Assembly: GCA_017848205.1 (NCBI GenBank) | Contig: JAGDDO010000467.1 | Coordinates: 1-6,505 of the forward strand | DNA from: Oscillospiraceae bacterium | Lineage (GTDB): Bacteria; Bacillota_A; Clostridia; Oscillospirales; Ruminococcaceae | Length of the DNA: 6,505 bases | Reading direction: 5' to 3' | Shown here: in pieces, positions 1-6,320 of the stretch | Position numbering within the stretch: the first letter of the stretch is position 1 | How the letters are laid out: each line of letters begins with the position of its first letter | The notes under the pieces: model-generated | Databases searched by the model: none | Seen by the model: only the letters and a program-made list of their open reading frames with translations | Told to the model about the DNA's origin: nothing | Made by a program: the position numbers and the translations under genes

Positions 1-2097
1 GCAAACAAGATCTCAACTGAGATGGGCAATGTAATTACAAAGCTTGCCGGTGACAGTGTTTATGACGCATATATTTCAGACCGTTCATCGGTTTACGGCA
101 TCAAGACTGCAGACAAGAAAGCAGAAGAGCTTATGCAGTGGACAGATGCTGACGTAGATGCTTCACTTCTTACCTGTCTTGGCATCAAGGATGCGGGAGA
201 CATTTACTGCTTAAAGAACGAAGTAGTAGTTACTGAAGAAATTCCTACGGTCACAAATGAAGCAGTTGTTACTGAAGCTGCCGCTGTGACAGAGGAAAGC
301 GAAGAAGATACTGACGGCGAAACTGACGAAAACACAGATGAGGAAACTGATGAAGAAACTGAAGACTCATCTGAATCTGATGAAGATGAAGACGAATCAG
401 ATGACGAAGAAGCCGGAGACGACGAAGATGAGGATGAAACCACTGATGAAGTGACTTCAGAAGATCCTTCGGCAGCTGCGGCAGAAGCACCTGCTCCTGT
501 TACAAAGACAGAAATCGTAAAGAAAACAGTTCGTCTTGTAAAGGCTGACGCAAACCGTCTTGCTGAAATAAACTCAAAGAGGATCATTACAATTGCCGGT
601 GATATTTATGCAACTGTCAATATAAACGGTAAGGAATGTGATCTTCTTTCAAGAATAAAGGAATTCAACAGTGCAAGCGACAAGTTCTTTATCCATCCTA
701 AGAACTACGCTAAATTCGGCGAAACAATAATAGTATCTGATGAGGAACTTCTCGGACAGAACGAAGAAGATACCGACGAGAAAAAGCCGGAGGACGAAGA
801 TACAGAAGATGAAGATTCTGTTATCGACGAGGATTCTGCTTCTGATGAAGACGAGGAAGAAGATAACGAAACTGCCGAAGATGAAGAAGACGAAGAGGAT
901 GAAGAGGACGATGAAGATGAGGATGAGGAAGACGAAGACTCTGAAACAGTAACCGCTCCGTCCGTTAAGAAAATAAACGGTATGCAGAAGCTTGAACAGG
1001 ATATGCGTGACGGCTTCACACCTGACCTTATTGTTTACGATCCGGCTGACAATGACTTCAGTTCATACGCTGCAGACGGAAAGTTCGCCGACATCCGTGA
1101 CTTCATGAAGGACGACGTTGAGATCAGCGCAGATGATCTTATGGAAAACATTACTGAGCTCTGTATGTCAGGTGATGTAATGTACAGAATATTCCCTGTA
1201 TTCAAGGGCAGAACATTCATCGCTGATGAATCATCAGCTGACGGCAAGTCACACTGGAAGATGAGTGAATTCCTTGAATCAGCTAACGTTTCAAATACAA
1301 TTTACGTAAACGAGGAAGATGCACTCGATGCAGTTCTTCCGGCTTACCTTATCGACCATACAGATTTTGACGAGAAGACATGCACATTTGACAAGAAGGA
1401 CTTCAGAGAACTTCTCCAGTGGGCAGATGCATTCCCGACAGTTGATGAATCACCGTCAGCTGACTACGACACAATGGTGCACAAGCTCTATTCAGTTCGT
1501 GCTGATCTTCTTTCATCACCTAACCAGATAGCCTATGCAGAAGCTGAAACAGGCGAAGATGCAATAGTAAAGGGCATGCCTTCGACAGATAAGGAACTCG
1601 GACTTCAGGTAGAACCGGGCTTATGCTTCTCAGTTCTTAAGACTTCTGACGCAAAGAACGAGGCGTGGTATTTCATCCGCCAGTTCCTCACTGAAGACTT
1701 CTACGACTGGGGACAGGACAAGGGCTACACAGAGGATGAAATAAACGGACATCTTAAGAACAACGTTCTTCCTGTAAGAAAGTCTGTTCTTGACAAGCTC
1801 ATTGAAGACTGCACATCATTCAGATTTGAAAAAATGCTTTACGGCAAGGATTATCTTCCTACCGTTTACACCACATGGGGTGAGGAATACGAGATCGACG
1901 AGATCAGCTCATCTGCTGTGGACAAGTTCAGAAAGGCTGTAAACAGCACAGCTTATGCTGATCCTAAGGGTTCACCATACTACAATGCAGTAAGGGAAGA
2001 AGCAGTCAAGTATTTCACATCTCCTGACATGACAGCCGAAGATGCTTCAAAGGCTGTACAGAAGGCAGCAAGTGCATTCTTAAGCTCTGAATCCTGA
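1..2097 (+). CDS. Acidic extracellular solute-binding protein (family 1-like), 5'-truncated by the window
   Basis: The frame is open from base 1 with no start signal. The ATG at 22 lacks a ribosome binding site, so I read this as the last 698 residues of a longer protein. Numbering below is from base 1. Residues 1-75 (YISDRSSVYGI, a Trp-TDADVD segment, GDIYCL) resemble the end of the repeat or propeller-like domain that precedes the binding domain in some large clostridial lipoproteins. Residues 98-155 are an acidic linker. Residues 172-240 look like the first strand and helix of a periplasmic-binding-protein fold (KRIITIAGDI, then EFNSASDKFFI and KNY). Residues 254-315 are a second acidic tract. 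The fold resumes with LEQDMRDGFTPDLIVYD (331-347) and ends with GMPSTD (525-530) and a NEAWYFIRQFL helix (553-563). The likely role is capture of a carbohydrate or other solute at the cell surface for an ABC importer. The ligand is unknown, and the signal peptide or lipobox would lie upstream. Family confidence is moderate. A terminator follows directly, so this is the last gene of its unit. Confidence 0.7.
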   Translation, partial: ANKISTEMGNVITKLAGDSVYDAYISDRSSVYGIKTADKKAEELMQWTDADVDASLLTCLGIKDAGDIYCLKNEVVVTEEIPTVTNEAVVTEAAAVTEESEEDTDGETDENTDEETDEETEDSSESDEDEDESDDEEAGDDEDEDETTDEVTSEDPSAAAAEAPAPVTKTEIVKKTVRLVKADANRLAEINSKRIITIAGDIYATVNINGKECDLLSRIKEFNSASDKFFIHPKNYAKFGETIIVSDEELLGQNEEDTDEKKPEDEDTEDEDSVIDEDSASDEDEEEDNETAEDEEDEEDEEDDEDEDEEDEDSETVTAPSVKKINGMQKLEQDMRDGFTPDLIVYDPADNDFSSYAADGKFADIRDFMKDDVEISADDLMENITELCMSGDVMYRIFPVFKGRTFIADESSADGKSHWKMSEFLESANVSNTIYVNEEDALDAVLPAYLIDHTDFDEKTCTFDKKDFRELLQWADAFPTVDESPSADYDTMVHKLYSVRADLLSSPNQIAYAEAETGEDAIVKGMPSTDKELGLQVEPGLCFSVLKTSDAKNEAWYFIRQFLTEDFYDWGQDKGYTEDEINGHLKNNVLPVRKSVLDKLIEDCTSFRFEKMLYGKDYLPTVYTTWGEEYEIDEISSSAVDKFRKAVNSTAYADPKGSPYYNAVREEAVKYFTSPDMTAEDASKAVQKAASAFLSSES
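292..465 (+). repeat. Low-complexity acidic tract 1 (Asp/Glu/Ser/Thr linker)
   Basis: This stretch encodes about 58 residues dominated by Asp and Glu with interspersed Thr and Ser, in loose units such as TDEETDEE and DEDED. It is preceded (220-297) by three degenerate V-V-T-E units and followed by an Ala/Pro segment (AAAAEAPAP). That makeup suggests a flexible, extended interdomain linker. Codons alternate between GAA/GAG and GAT/GAC, so it is not a simple trinucleotide run. Confidence 0.85.
760..945 (+). repeat. Low-complexity acidic tract 2, with 21 consecutive Asp/Glu codons
   Basis: This stretch encodes about 62 residues, almost all Asp or Glu, with an uninterrupted run of 21 acidic codons at 877-939. 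The + strand is strongly purine-rich here. Synonymous codons are mixed throughout. It lies between segments that look like the first strand and helix and the following GFTPDLIV strand of the solute-binding domain, so it appears to be a loop insertion in the fold and not a spacer between domains. Confidence 0.85.
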
Positions 2098-2134
2098 CAG
2101 GAAAACTTCTGAAAAATCAATATTAAAGTAAAAT

Positions 2135-2182
2135 ATATCCTCCCGGATCGTTTTATACGGTCCTGGAGGATATTTTGTTTTT
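2135..2182 (+). terminator. Rho-independent terminator of the solute-binding protein gene
   Basis: A 16-nt left arm (2135-2150, core ATATCCTCC) pairs with 2158-2173 (core GGAGGATAT) around a 7-nt loop. There is one C/T mismatch and one wobble pair. The 3' arm runs into a T-rich tail broken by one G (2173-2182). It begins 37 bases after the stop codon and separates this gene from the downstream operon. Confidence 0.9.
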
Positions 2183-2223
2183 CTCATGGTAAATATACGG
2201 ACAGATTTTTATGTCTTTAATGG

Positions 2224-2252
2224 TTGTAAACATCCTTAAAAAATGTTATAAT
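2224..2252 (+). promoter_or_regulatory. Sigma-A type promoter with extended -10, driving the asp23-nusB-xseAB-ispA operon
   Basis: The -35 element TTGTAA (2224-2229) and a consensus -10 TATAAT (2247-2252) are separated by exactly 17 bases. A TG at 2244-2245, one base before the -10, makes it an extended -10 promoter. An A-rich stretch fills part of the spacer. Initiation is expected near 2259-2260. It is the only convincing promoter in the window and sits just after the terminator, as expected for the start of a new unit. Confidence 0.85.
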
Positions 2253-2259
2253 ATAAGAG

Positions 2260-2353
2260 ATTGAACTCAAAGAGGCTGATTGCGGCCTGACAACATTAGA
2301 AGCAAAATCCTTTTTTGCGTTCACTTATATATCAAGATACGGAGGGGAACAGT
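2260..2353 (+). promoter_or_regulatory. 5' leader of the operon, with small hairpins
   Basis: About 94 nt are predicted to be transcribed before the first start codon. I see only weak structure: TTGA/TCAA arms at 2261-2270 next to the predicted start site, a 4-bp AGGC/GCCT stem (2273-2288), and a 6-bp GCAAAA/TTTTGC hairpin (2302-2318). No recognised riboswitch, T-box or antiterminator architecture is apparent. Any regulatory role is speculative. Confidence 0.35.
2341..2346 (+). promoter_or_regulatory. Ribosome binding site fixing the Asp23-family start
   Basis: GGAGGG lies 7 bases before the ATG at 2354. An in-frame TTG at 2315 would add 13 residues, but it has no such site and overlaps the leader hairpin. 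The ATG is therefore preferred. Confidence 0.85.
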
Positions 2354-2689
2354 ATGTCAAAGGAAAACACCGGTGCAGTACGCATTTCAGAAGATGTTAT
2401 AACATCAATAGCAGCTAATGCCATCAATGAGATCAAAGGAGTGGAAAATATCCGTTCAGATTACGGACTTATCCGCAGCTTCTTTGTAAAAACGAGTCCG
2501 GTCAGCGTGAAGGCTGACGGTGACGTGGTTGAGATCAGTGCTGATGTTGTACTGAAACAGGGTTACAGTGCAGTTCTTACCAGTGAGAAGATACAGAACG
2601 CTGTCAAGTCAGAAGTGCAGTCTGCTACAGGGATCACAGTATCAAGAGTCAACGTTAATGTATCAGGTATAAGCTTTGAAAAGAAATAA
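2354..2689 (+). CDS. Asp23/Gls24 family envelope stress protein (YqhY-like, DUF322)
   Basis: This 111-residue protein covers the whole Asp23/Gls24 domain: GAVRISEDVI near the N-terminus (7-16), an IAANAINEIKGVENI helix (19-33), a middle part with alternating strands (VSVKADGDVVEISADVVL, 50-67), the IQNAVKSEVQSATGI helix (80-94), and the closing VNVNVSGISF (99-108). Members of this family are small acidic cytosolic proteins. Some associate with the membrane via AmaP. In Bacillus, as I recall, YqhY is linked genetically to acetyl-CoA carboxylase and malonyl-CoA homeostasis. Placement directly upstream of nusB matches the YqhY subgroup and not the stress-induced Gls24 operons. No accB or accC is adjacent here. 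It is the first gene of its operon, 15 bases before nusB. The exact molecular function remains uncertain. Confidence 0.92.
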   Translation: MSKENTGAVRISEDVITSIAANAINEIKGVENIRSDYGLIRSFFVKTSPVSVKADGDVVEISADVVLKQGYSAVLTSEKIQNAVKSEVQSATGITVSRVNVNVSGISFEKK

Positions 2690-2704
2690 AAGGAGTTTTT
2701 TTAT

Positions 2705-3124
2705 ATGGCAGATAAACTGACAAGAAGAGACATCAGAGACAGTGCATTCAAGATCATTTACGAATCACTGCTCAGAGATGATCCTGTTGATGAGCTTTTT
2801 GAAATGGCTGAGGACATTGACGAGATCGTGGTCAATGATGATGTCAGACAGATGGTAACTGATGTTCTTGCAAAGTCAGAGGAACTTGATGCTATGATCG
2901 CTCAGTACAGCAAAAAAAGAGTGTTTGCACGTATCGCCAAGATAAACGTTGCAATTCTCAGAATAGCTTTCTACGAGATCCTTTACAACGACAGGATCCC
3001 GACAAATTCAGCTGTAAGCGAAGCAGTACTTCTTGCACAGAACTATTCCTACAAGGAAGATGTATCATTTGTAAACGGAATTCTCGGTGCGTACACAAGA
3101 AGCATTGAAGGTGAAAATAAATAA
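2705..3124 (+). CDS. nusB: Transcription antitermination factor NusB
   Basis: This 139-residue, all-helical protein has the usual NusB length. The N-terminal TRRDIRDSAFKIIYESLL (6-23) corresponds to the conserved R-R-x-x-R-x-x-A-x-x-x-x-Y opening. The C-terminal half carries ARIAKINVAILRIAFYEIL (75-93), IPTNSAVSEAVLLAQNY (98-114) and the signature FVNGILGAY (122-130). NusB forms a heterodimer with ribosomal protein S10 (NusE), binds boxA RNA, and supports antitermination during rRNA transcription together with NusA and NusG. The ribosome binding site AAGGAG (2690-2695) immediately follows the upstream stop codon and lies 9 bases before the ATG. The stop codon overlaps the next start by one base (TAATG), so translation of the two is probably coupled. 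Confidence 0.96.
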   Translation: MADKLTRRDIRDSAFKIIYESLLRDDPVDELFEMAEDIDEIVVNDDVRQMVTDVLAKSEELDAMIAQYSKKRVFARIAKINVAILRIAFYEILYNDRIPTNSAVSEAVLLAQNYSYKEDVSFVNGILGAYTRSIEGENK

Positions 3125-4053
3125 TGGGCTGTTTCCTCGGTATAGACACCAGTAACTATACCACCTCGGTAGCCCTTTACGACAGCGTTACCGGTGAGAT
3201 GAAGCAGCAGAAAAAGCTTCTGCCGGTGGCTAAGGGAAACTTAGGGTTAAGACAGAGCGACGCTGTTTTTCACCATACAAAACAGCTGCCTGATCTTGTG
3301 GAAGCGCTCACTTCAGATATCGTCCTGACGGCGGTCGGAGTTTCTGTAAAACCGAGACTTGCCGAAGGATCCTACATGCCCTGTTTTCTGTGCGGCGAAG
3401 GTCTTGCAAGATCACTCGCAGCTATAACCGGAGCGGAGCTTTACAGGACATCGCACCAGACCGGACATATTCTTGCTGCTCTTTATTCAGCGGGAAGACT
3501 TGATCTTTTATCGCGGGAGTTTATCGCCTTTCATGTCAGCGGCGGTACAACAGACTGTCTCATATGCCGGCCGGACGATGAGAATATAATTGACATTACA
3601 GAAGCCGGAACTTCACTCGACCTTAAGGCAGGTCAGGCTGTTGACCGGGCAGGACTTATGCTTGATTTTGCTTTTCCGTGCGGACCGGCTCTTGAGGAGC
3701 TTGCTTTAAAGAGTACGAAAAAGTTTAAGGTAAAGCCGGTGATACGCGGTACGGACTGTTCGCTTTCCGGCCTCGAAAACAAATGTAAGAAGATGAAGGA
3801 CGAAGGCGAGCCTTACGAGGATATCGCACTTTTCTGCCTTACATATGTTTGCGAGACCATAAAGGCGATGACGAAAGCGGCAATCGAAAAATACGGGAAC
3901 ATGCCTGTGGTATTTGCCGGAGGAGTAATGTCTGACCAGATAATAAGGGAAAGACTTGAAAAGGAATTTGATGCTTACTTTGCAGAGCCGCAGTATTCAT
4001 GTGACAATGCCACGGGACTTGCGGTCTATGCCAGAATAAAATCAGGAGCATGA
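3124..4053 (+). CDS. TsaD/Kae1-like ASKHA protein (peptidase M22 family paralog), probably not the housekeeping TsaD
   Basis: This 309-residue protein shares the overall plan of TsaD (Kae1/Qri7), the catalytic subunit of tRNA threonylcarbamoyladenosine synthesis, but is divergent and somewhat shorter. Visible correspondences are FLGIDTSNYTTSVALYD (4-20, phosphate-1 loop), HQTGH (111-115, the H-x-x-x-H metal pair), FHVSGGTTDCLI (136-147), GTSLDLKAGQAVDRAG (162-177), SLSGLENK (213-220), FAGGVMSDQIIRERL (264-278) and CDNATGLA (293-300, with the third metal ligand Asp294). The N-terminal C-D-E of canonical TsaD (ETSCDET) is N-Y-T here. Older annotations call such genes O-sialoglycoprotein endopeptidase, which is not a supported activity for the family. 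It probably binds ATP and a metal ion; its substrate is unknown. The start overlaps the nusB stop, with GAAGGTG at 3107-3113 as a plausible binding site. Similar paralogs occur beside xseA in other Clostridia, from memory. Confidence 0.85.
   Translation: MGCFLGIDTSNYTTSVALYDSVTGEMKQQKKLLPVAKGNLGLRQSDAVFHHTKQLPDLVEALTSDIVLTAVGVSVKPRLAEGSYMPCFLCGEGLARSLAAITGAELYRTSHQTGHILAALYSAGRLDLLSREFIAFHVSGGTTDCLICRPDDENIIDITEAGTSLDLKAGQAVDRAGLMLDFAFPCGPALEELALKSTKKFKVKPVIRGTDCSLSGLENKCKKMKDEGEPYEDIALFCLTYVCETIKAMTKAAIEKYGNMPVVFAGGVMSDQIIRERLEKEFDAYFAEPQYSCDNATGLAVYARIKSGA
4044..4048 (+). promoter_or_regulatory. Ribosome binding site for the TTG start of xseA
   Basis: AGGAG lies inside the last codons of the upstream gene, 11 bases before TTG at 4060. 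The spacing is longer than that of the other genes here. No in-frame ATG is available near the family's conserved N-terminus, so TTG is the best start. Confidence 0.75.
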
Positions 4054-4059
4054 GAAATA

Positions 4060-5250
4060 TTGAATATACTGACGGTATCTCAGCTTAACAGATATCTGGC
4101 CTTTAAGTTCAAGGAGGACGACAGACTCAAAGGCATTTACCTGAAGGGCGAGATCTCAAACTTTAAAAATGCCGGACATCTGTATTTTACACTGAAGGAC
4201 AGTGACACGCTTATCAAGGCTGTCATGTTCCGAAGCAACGCAGCTTCGCTCCGGTTTATGCCTGAAAACGGACAGAGCGTTATAGCTCAGGGATCCGTTT
4301 CAGTTTTTGAGCGTGACGGAGTTTATCAGCTTTACGTAACTGACATGGTGCCGGACGGAGCCGGAAACCTGCAGCTGGAATTTGAAAAGCTGAAGAAGGA
4401 GCTTGAAGCGGAAGGCCTTTTTGACAAGGCTCACAAGAAGCCGCTGCCTGAATTTCCGAAACGCGTGGGTGTAATTACATCGGAAAAGGGTGCTGCACTC
4501 CAGGACATGATAAACATTATGTCCAGACGCTATCCGCTTGCGGAGCTTGTGATCTATCCTTCGCTTGTACAGGGAGCCGATGCACCTGCGTCACTCTGCC
4601 GTGCTTTAAGCGTGGCTGACTGCGGTGACTGTGACGTAATAATAATTGGACGCGGAGGCGGTTCGTACGAGGACCTTGCTGCTTTCAATGACAGACAGCT
4701 TGCCTATTACATATATCATCTGAATACGCCTGTTATCAGTGCTGTAGGACACGAAACTGATTTTACCATCGCTGATCTGGTGGCGGATCTTCGCGCGCCT
4801 ACGCCGTCAGCGGCGGCTGAACTTGCCGTGCCTGATATCGCAGACATGATAAAACTTGTGGATTCACTCAGAGGAAGAACGGAAAAATCCTTTGAATTCT
4901 GCATGGCAAGACTTGAAACGAAGCTTTCGTCTCTGTCGACAAGGCTTGGCAGGGTATCTCCTGAAAATCTGCTTTTAAAAAGCAGTGCTGAGCTTGAACT
5001 GAAACGGAAAAGACTTGACTATTCGATAAAAAATATCCTGACCGGTAAGGAGAACGCCCTTTCCGGTAAAGTGTCCCGCCTTGAAACACTGAACCCTCTT
5101 GAAGTTCTGAAGCGCGGATACACCACGGTTTACAAAAAGGAAGGCGAAATGATAAAGTCAGTCTCGGAAGTTCAGACAGGGGACAGCATACGAATTGATT
5201 TTGCAGACGGCTCAGCCTTTGCATCGGTTACAGATACGGAGAGAAAATAA
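4060..5250 (+). CDS. xseA: Exodeoxyribonuclease VII large subunit
   Basis: At 396 residues this is slightly short for the family but complete. Read from TTG, the N-terminus MNILTVSQLNRYL matches the usual XseA opening. Residues 1-100 form the OB-fold DNA-binding domain (GEISNFKNAGHLYFTLKD, 30-47). The catalytic core contains GVITSEKGAALQDM (137-150), the glycine loop GRGGGSYEDL (197-206) and GHETDFTIADL (230-240), followed by RAPTPSAAAE (245-254). Residues 262-345 are a long helical coiled-coil region that binds the small subunits, and the tail PLEVLKRGYT (346-355) is conserved. The enzyme degrades single-stranded DNA from both ends in a metal-independent manner and acts in the cytoplasm in repair. 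One small oddity is EDLAAFN (204-210), where many homologues have Trp at the first Ala. The gap to the upstream gene is 6 bases and to xseB 1 base. Confidence 0.97.
   Translation: MNILTVSQLNRYLAFKFKEDDRLKGIYLKGEISNFKNAGHLYFTLKDSDTLIKAVMFRSNAASLRFMPENGQSVIAQGSVSVFERDGVYQLYVTDMVPDGAGNLQLEFEKLKKELEAEGLFDKAHKKPLPEFPKRVGVITSEKGAALQDMINIMSRRYPLAELVIYPSLVQGADAPASLCRALSVADCGDCDVIIIGRGGGSYEDLAAFNDRQLAYYIYHLNTPVISAVGHETDFTIADLVADLRAPTPSAAAELAVPDIADMIKLVDSLRGRTEKSFEFCMARLETKLSSLSTRLGRVSPENLLLKSSAELELKRKRLDYSIKNILTGKENALSGKVSRLETLNPLEVLKRGYTTVYKKEGEMIKSVSEVQTGDSIRIDFADGSAFASVTDTERK
5239..5244 (+). promoter_or_regulatory. Ribosome binding site fixing the xseB start
   Basis: GGAGAG within the end of xseA lies 7 bases before the ATG at 5252. 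An upstream in-frame TTG at 5195 would add 19 residues foreign to the family and has no such site. Confidence 0.8.
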
Positions 5251-5251
5251 G

Positions 5252-5443
5252 ATGTCTTTTGAGAAAAAACTTGAAGAACTTGAAAAGATAGTAACGGCTC
5301 TTGAAAGCGGAAAAATACCTCTTGACAAGGCTGTTGAGCTTTACGGCGAAGGCATGAAGCTTTCACTTGCATGCCGTAAGGAGATAGATGAAGCTAAGAT
5401 GAAAATTACAGTAGCTGGAGAAAAAGATGGAACAGAAATATAA
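5252..5443 (+). CDS. xseB: Exodeoxyribonuclease VII small subunit
   Basis: This is a 63-residue helical hairpin protein of typical XseB size. The N-terminal FEKKLEELEKIVTALESGKIPLD (3-25) and the second helix KAVELYGEGMKLSLACRKEIDEAK (26-49) match the family pattern, including the Gly-Met-Lys-Leu turn and the conserved Cys41. Several XseB copies wrap the coiled-coil of each XseA to form the active holoenzyme, so more small than large subunit is needed. The first 49 residues hold all the recognisable family features; the last 14 are variable. The ATG follows the xseA stop by one base, and the 3' end overlaps ispA by 17 bases, so the three genes are almost certainly translated from one message. 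Confidence 0.96.
   Translation: MSFEKKLEELEKIVTALESGKIPLDKAVELYGEGMKLSLACRKEIDEAKMKITVAGEKDGTEI
5417..5420 (+). promoter_or_regulatory. Ribosome binding site fixing the ispA start inside xseB
   Basis: GGAG lies 6 bases before the ATG at 5427. The alternative in-frame ATG at 5451, just after the xseB stop, has no such site. The overlapping start is therefore preferred. Confidence 0.7.
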
Positions 5444-6320
5444 AGACATAATGGCGGGATATATCGCCGCTATCGAAAAGAATATAAGAAAATATACCGA
5501 GGACAGATCGGGCAACGCTGCACAGAACCGACTTACAGAAGCAATGCGCTATTCTCTGGAAGCCGGCGGCAAGCGTGTGCGTCCTGTACTGGTAACTGAA
5601 TTCTGCAGACTCTGCGGAGGAACTGAAGTCATGTCAGCTGCTCCGGCTGCGGCTATCGAAATTATACACACCGCATCGCTCATCCACGATGATCTTCCTG
5701 CAATGGACGACGATGATTTCAGACGCGGACGTCCTTCGTGCCACAAGGCATACACAGAGGCTGAAGCAATTCTTGCCGGAGACGCTCTCATGATCCTGCC
5801 TTTCCAGATAATCGCAGAGGACAGTGCACTTGACGGTGACAAAAAGGCTAAGATAATCTCAGACCTTGCTGCTGCAACAGCAGTAACGGGCATGATCGGC
5901 GGACAGGTCATCGACATCGACAACGAGACCAGAGATGATGTTGACGAAGCAAACTTAAGATACATGTATTCTCTTAAAACAGGCGCTCTTATCAGGACCG
6001 CATGCCGCATGGGCTGCATAGCTGCCGGTGCTTCCGAGGAAAAGATAAAGCTTGCCGACGAATATGCGAAAAAAATAGGTCTGGCTTTCCAGATCATTGA
6101 TGATATACTTGACGTTACCTCAACTACTGAAGAACTTGGAAAACCTGTCGGAAGTGATGAGGAAAACAACAAGACCACATTTGTAACTGTTATGGGAATA
6201 GAGAAAGCAAAGGAAGAGGCAGACGCGCTGACAGGGGAGGCTATGGCTCTTCTTGAGAATTTCGATGGCAGTGATTTTCTGAAAGCTCTTACAATGGAGC
6301 TGCTTGACAGAAGAAAATAA
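5427..6320 (+). CDS. ispA: Polyprenyl (farnesyl or geranylgeranyl) diphosphate synthase
   Basis: This 297-residue trans-prenyltransferase condenses isopentenyl diphosphate with allylic diphosphates in the cytoplasm, supplying precursors for undecaprenyl lipid carriers and other isoprenoids. Seen motifs are GGKRVRP (47-53, IPP binding), the first aspartate-rich motif DDLPAMD (88-94) followed by RRGRPSCHKAY (99-109), GGQ (158-160), SLKTGAL (182-188), and the second aspartate-rich motif FQIIDDILD (221-229). KPVGSDEENNKTTFV (239-253) completes the active site. All catalytic Asp residues are present, so it should be active. The residue five before the first Asp of the first motif is Ala83. Farnesyl diphosphate synthases of this type usually have Tyr there, and a small residue points to a C20 or longer product. 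The ispA symbol reflects synteny with Bacillus; product length is unsettled. No terminator follows it. Confidence 0.93.
   Translation: MEQKYKDIMAGYIAAIEKNIRKYTEDRSGNAAQNRLTEAMRYSLEAGGKRVRPVLVTEFCRLCGGTEVMSAAPAAAIEIIHTASLIHDDLPAMDDDDFRRGRPSCHKAYTEAEAILAGDALMILPFQIIAEDSALDGDKKAKIISDLAAATAVTGMIGGQVIDIDNETRDDVDEANLRYMYSLKTGALIRTACRMGCIAAGASEEKIKLADEYAKKIGLAFQIIDDILDVTSTTEELGKPVGSDEENNKTTFVTVMGIEKAKEEADALTGEAMALLENFDGSDFLKALTMELLDRRK

Noticed and set aside
204..587. Antisense frame rich in serine opposite the first acidic tract
   Set aside because: Reverse reading of GAA/GAT/GAC-rich codons automatically gives Ser-rich open frames. It has no family resemblance and no ribosome binding site I could identify.
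877..939. Trinucleotide microsatellite in the polyacidic run
   Set aside because: GAA, GAG, GAT and GAC are mixed irregularly, so there is no perfect tandem unit to slip.
705..1019. Antisense poly-serine frame opposite the second acidic tract
   Set aside because: This is the same compositional artefact; the + strand protein explains the region.
2302..2318. GCAAAA/TTTTGC hairpin in the leader as a possible attenuator
   Set aside because: It has only 6 A/T-rich base pairs, no following T-run and no competing antiterminator pairing that I can see.
2315..2353. Upstream TTG extension of the Asp23-family gene
   Set aside because: It has no ribosome binding site, the added residues are not family-like, and the TTG sits in a leader hairpin.
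5549..6178. Long antisense frame (209 codons) across ispA
   Set aside because: It lies entirely opposite a well-conserved enzyme with intact motifs. Such open antisense frames follow from codon bias, and nothing in it resembles a known protein.
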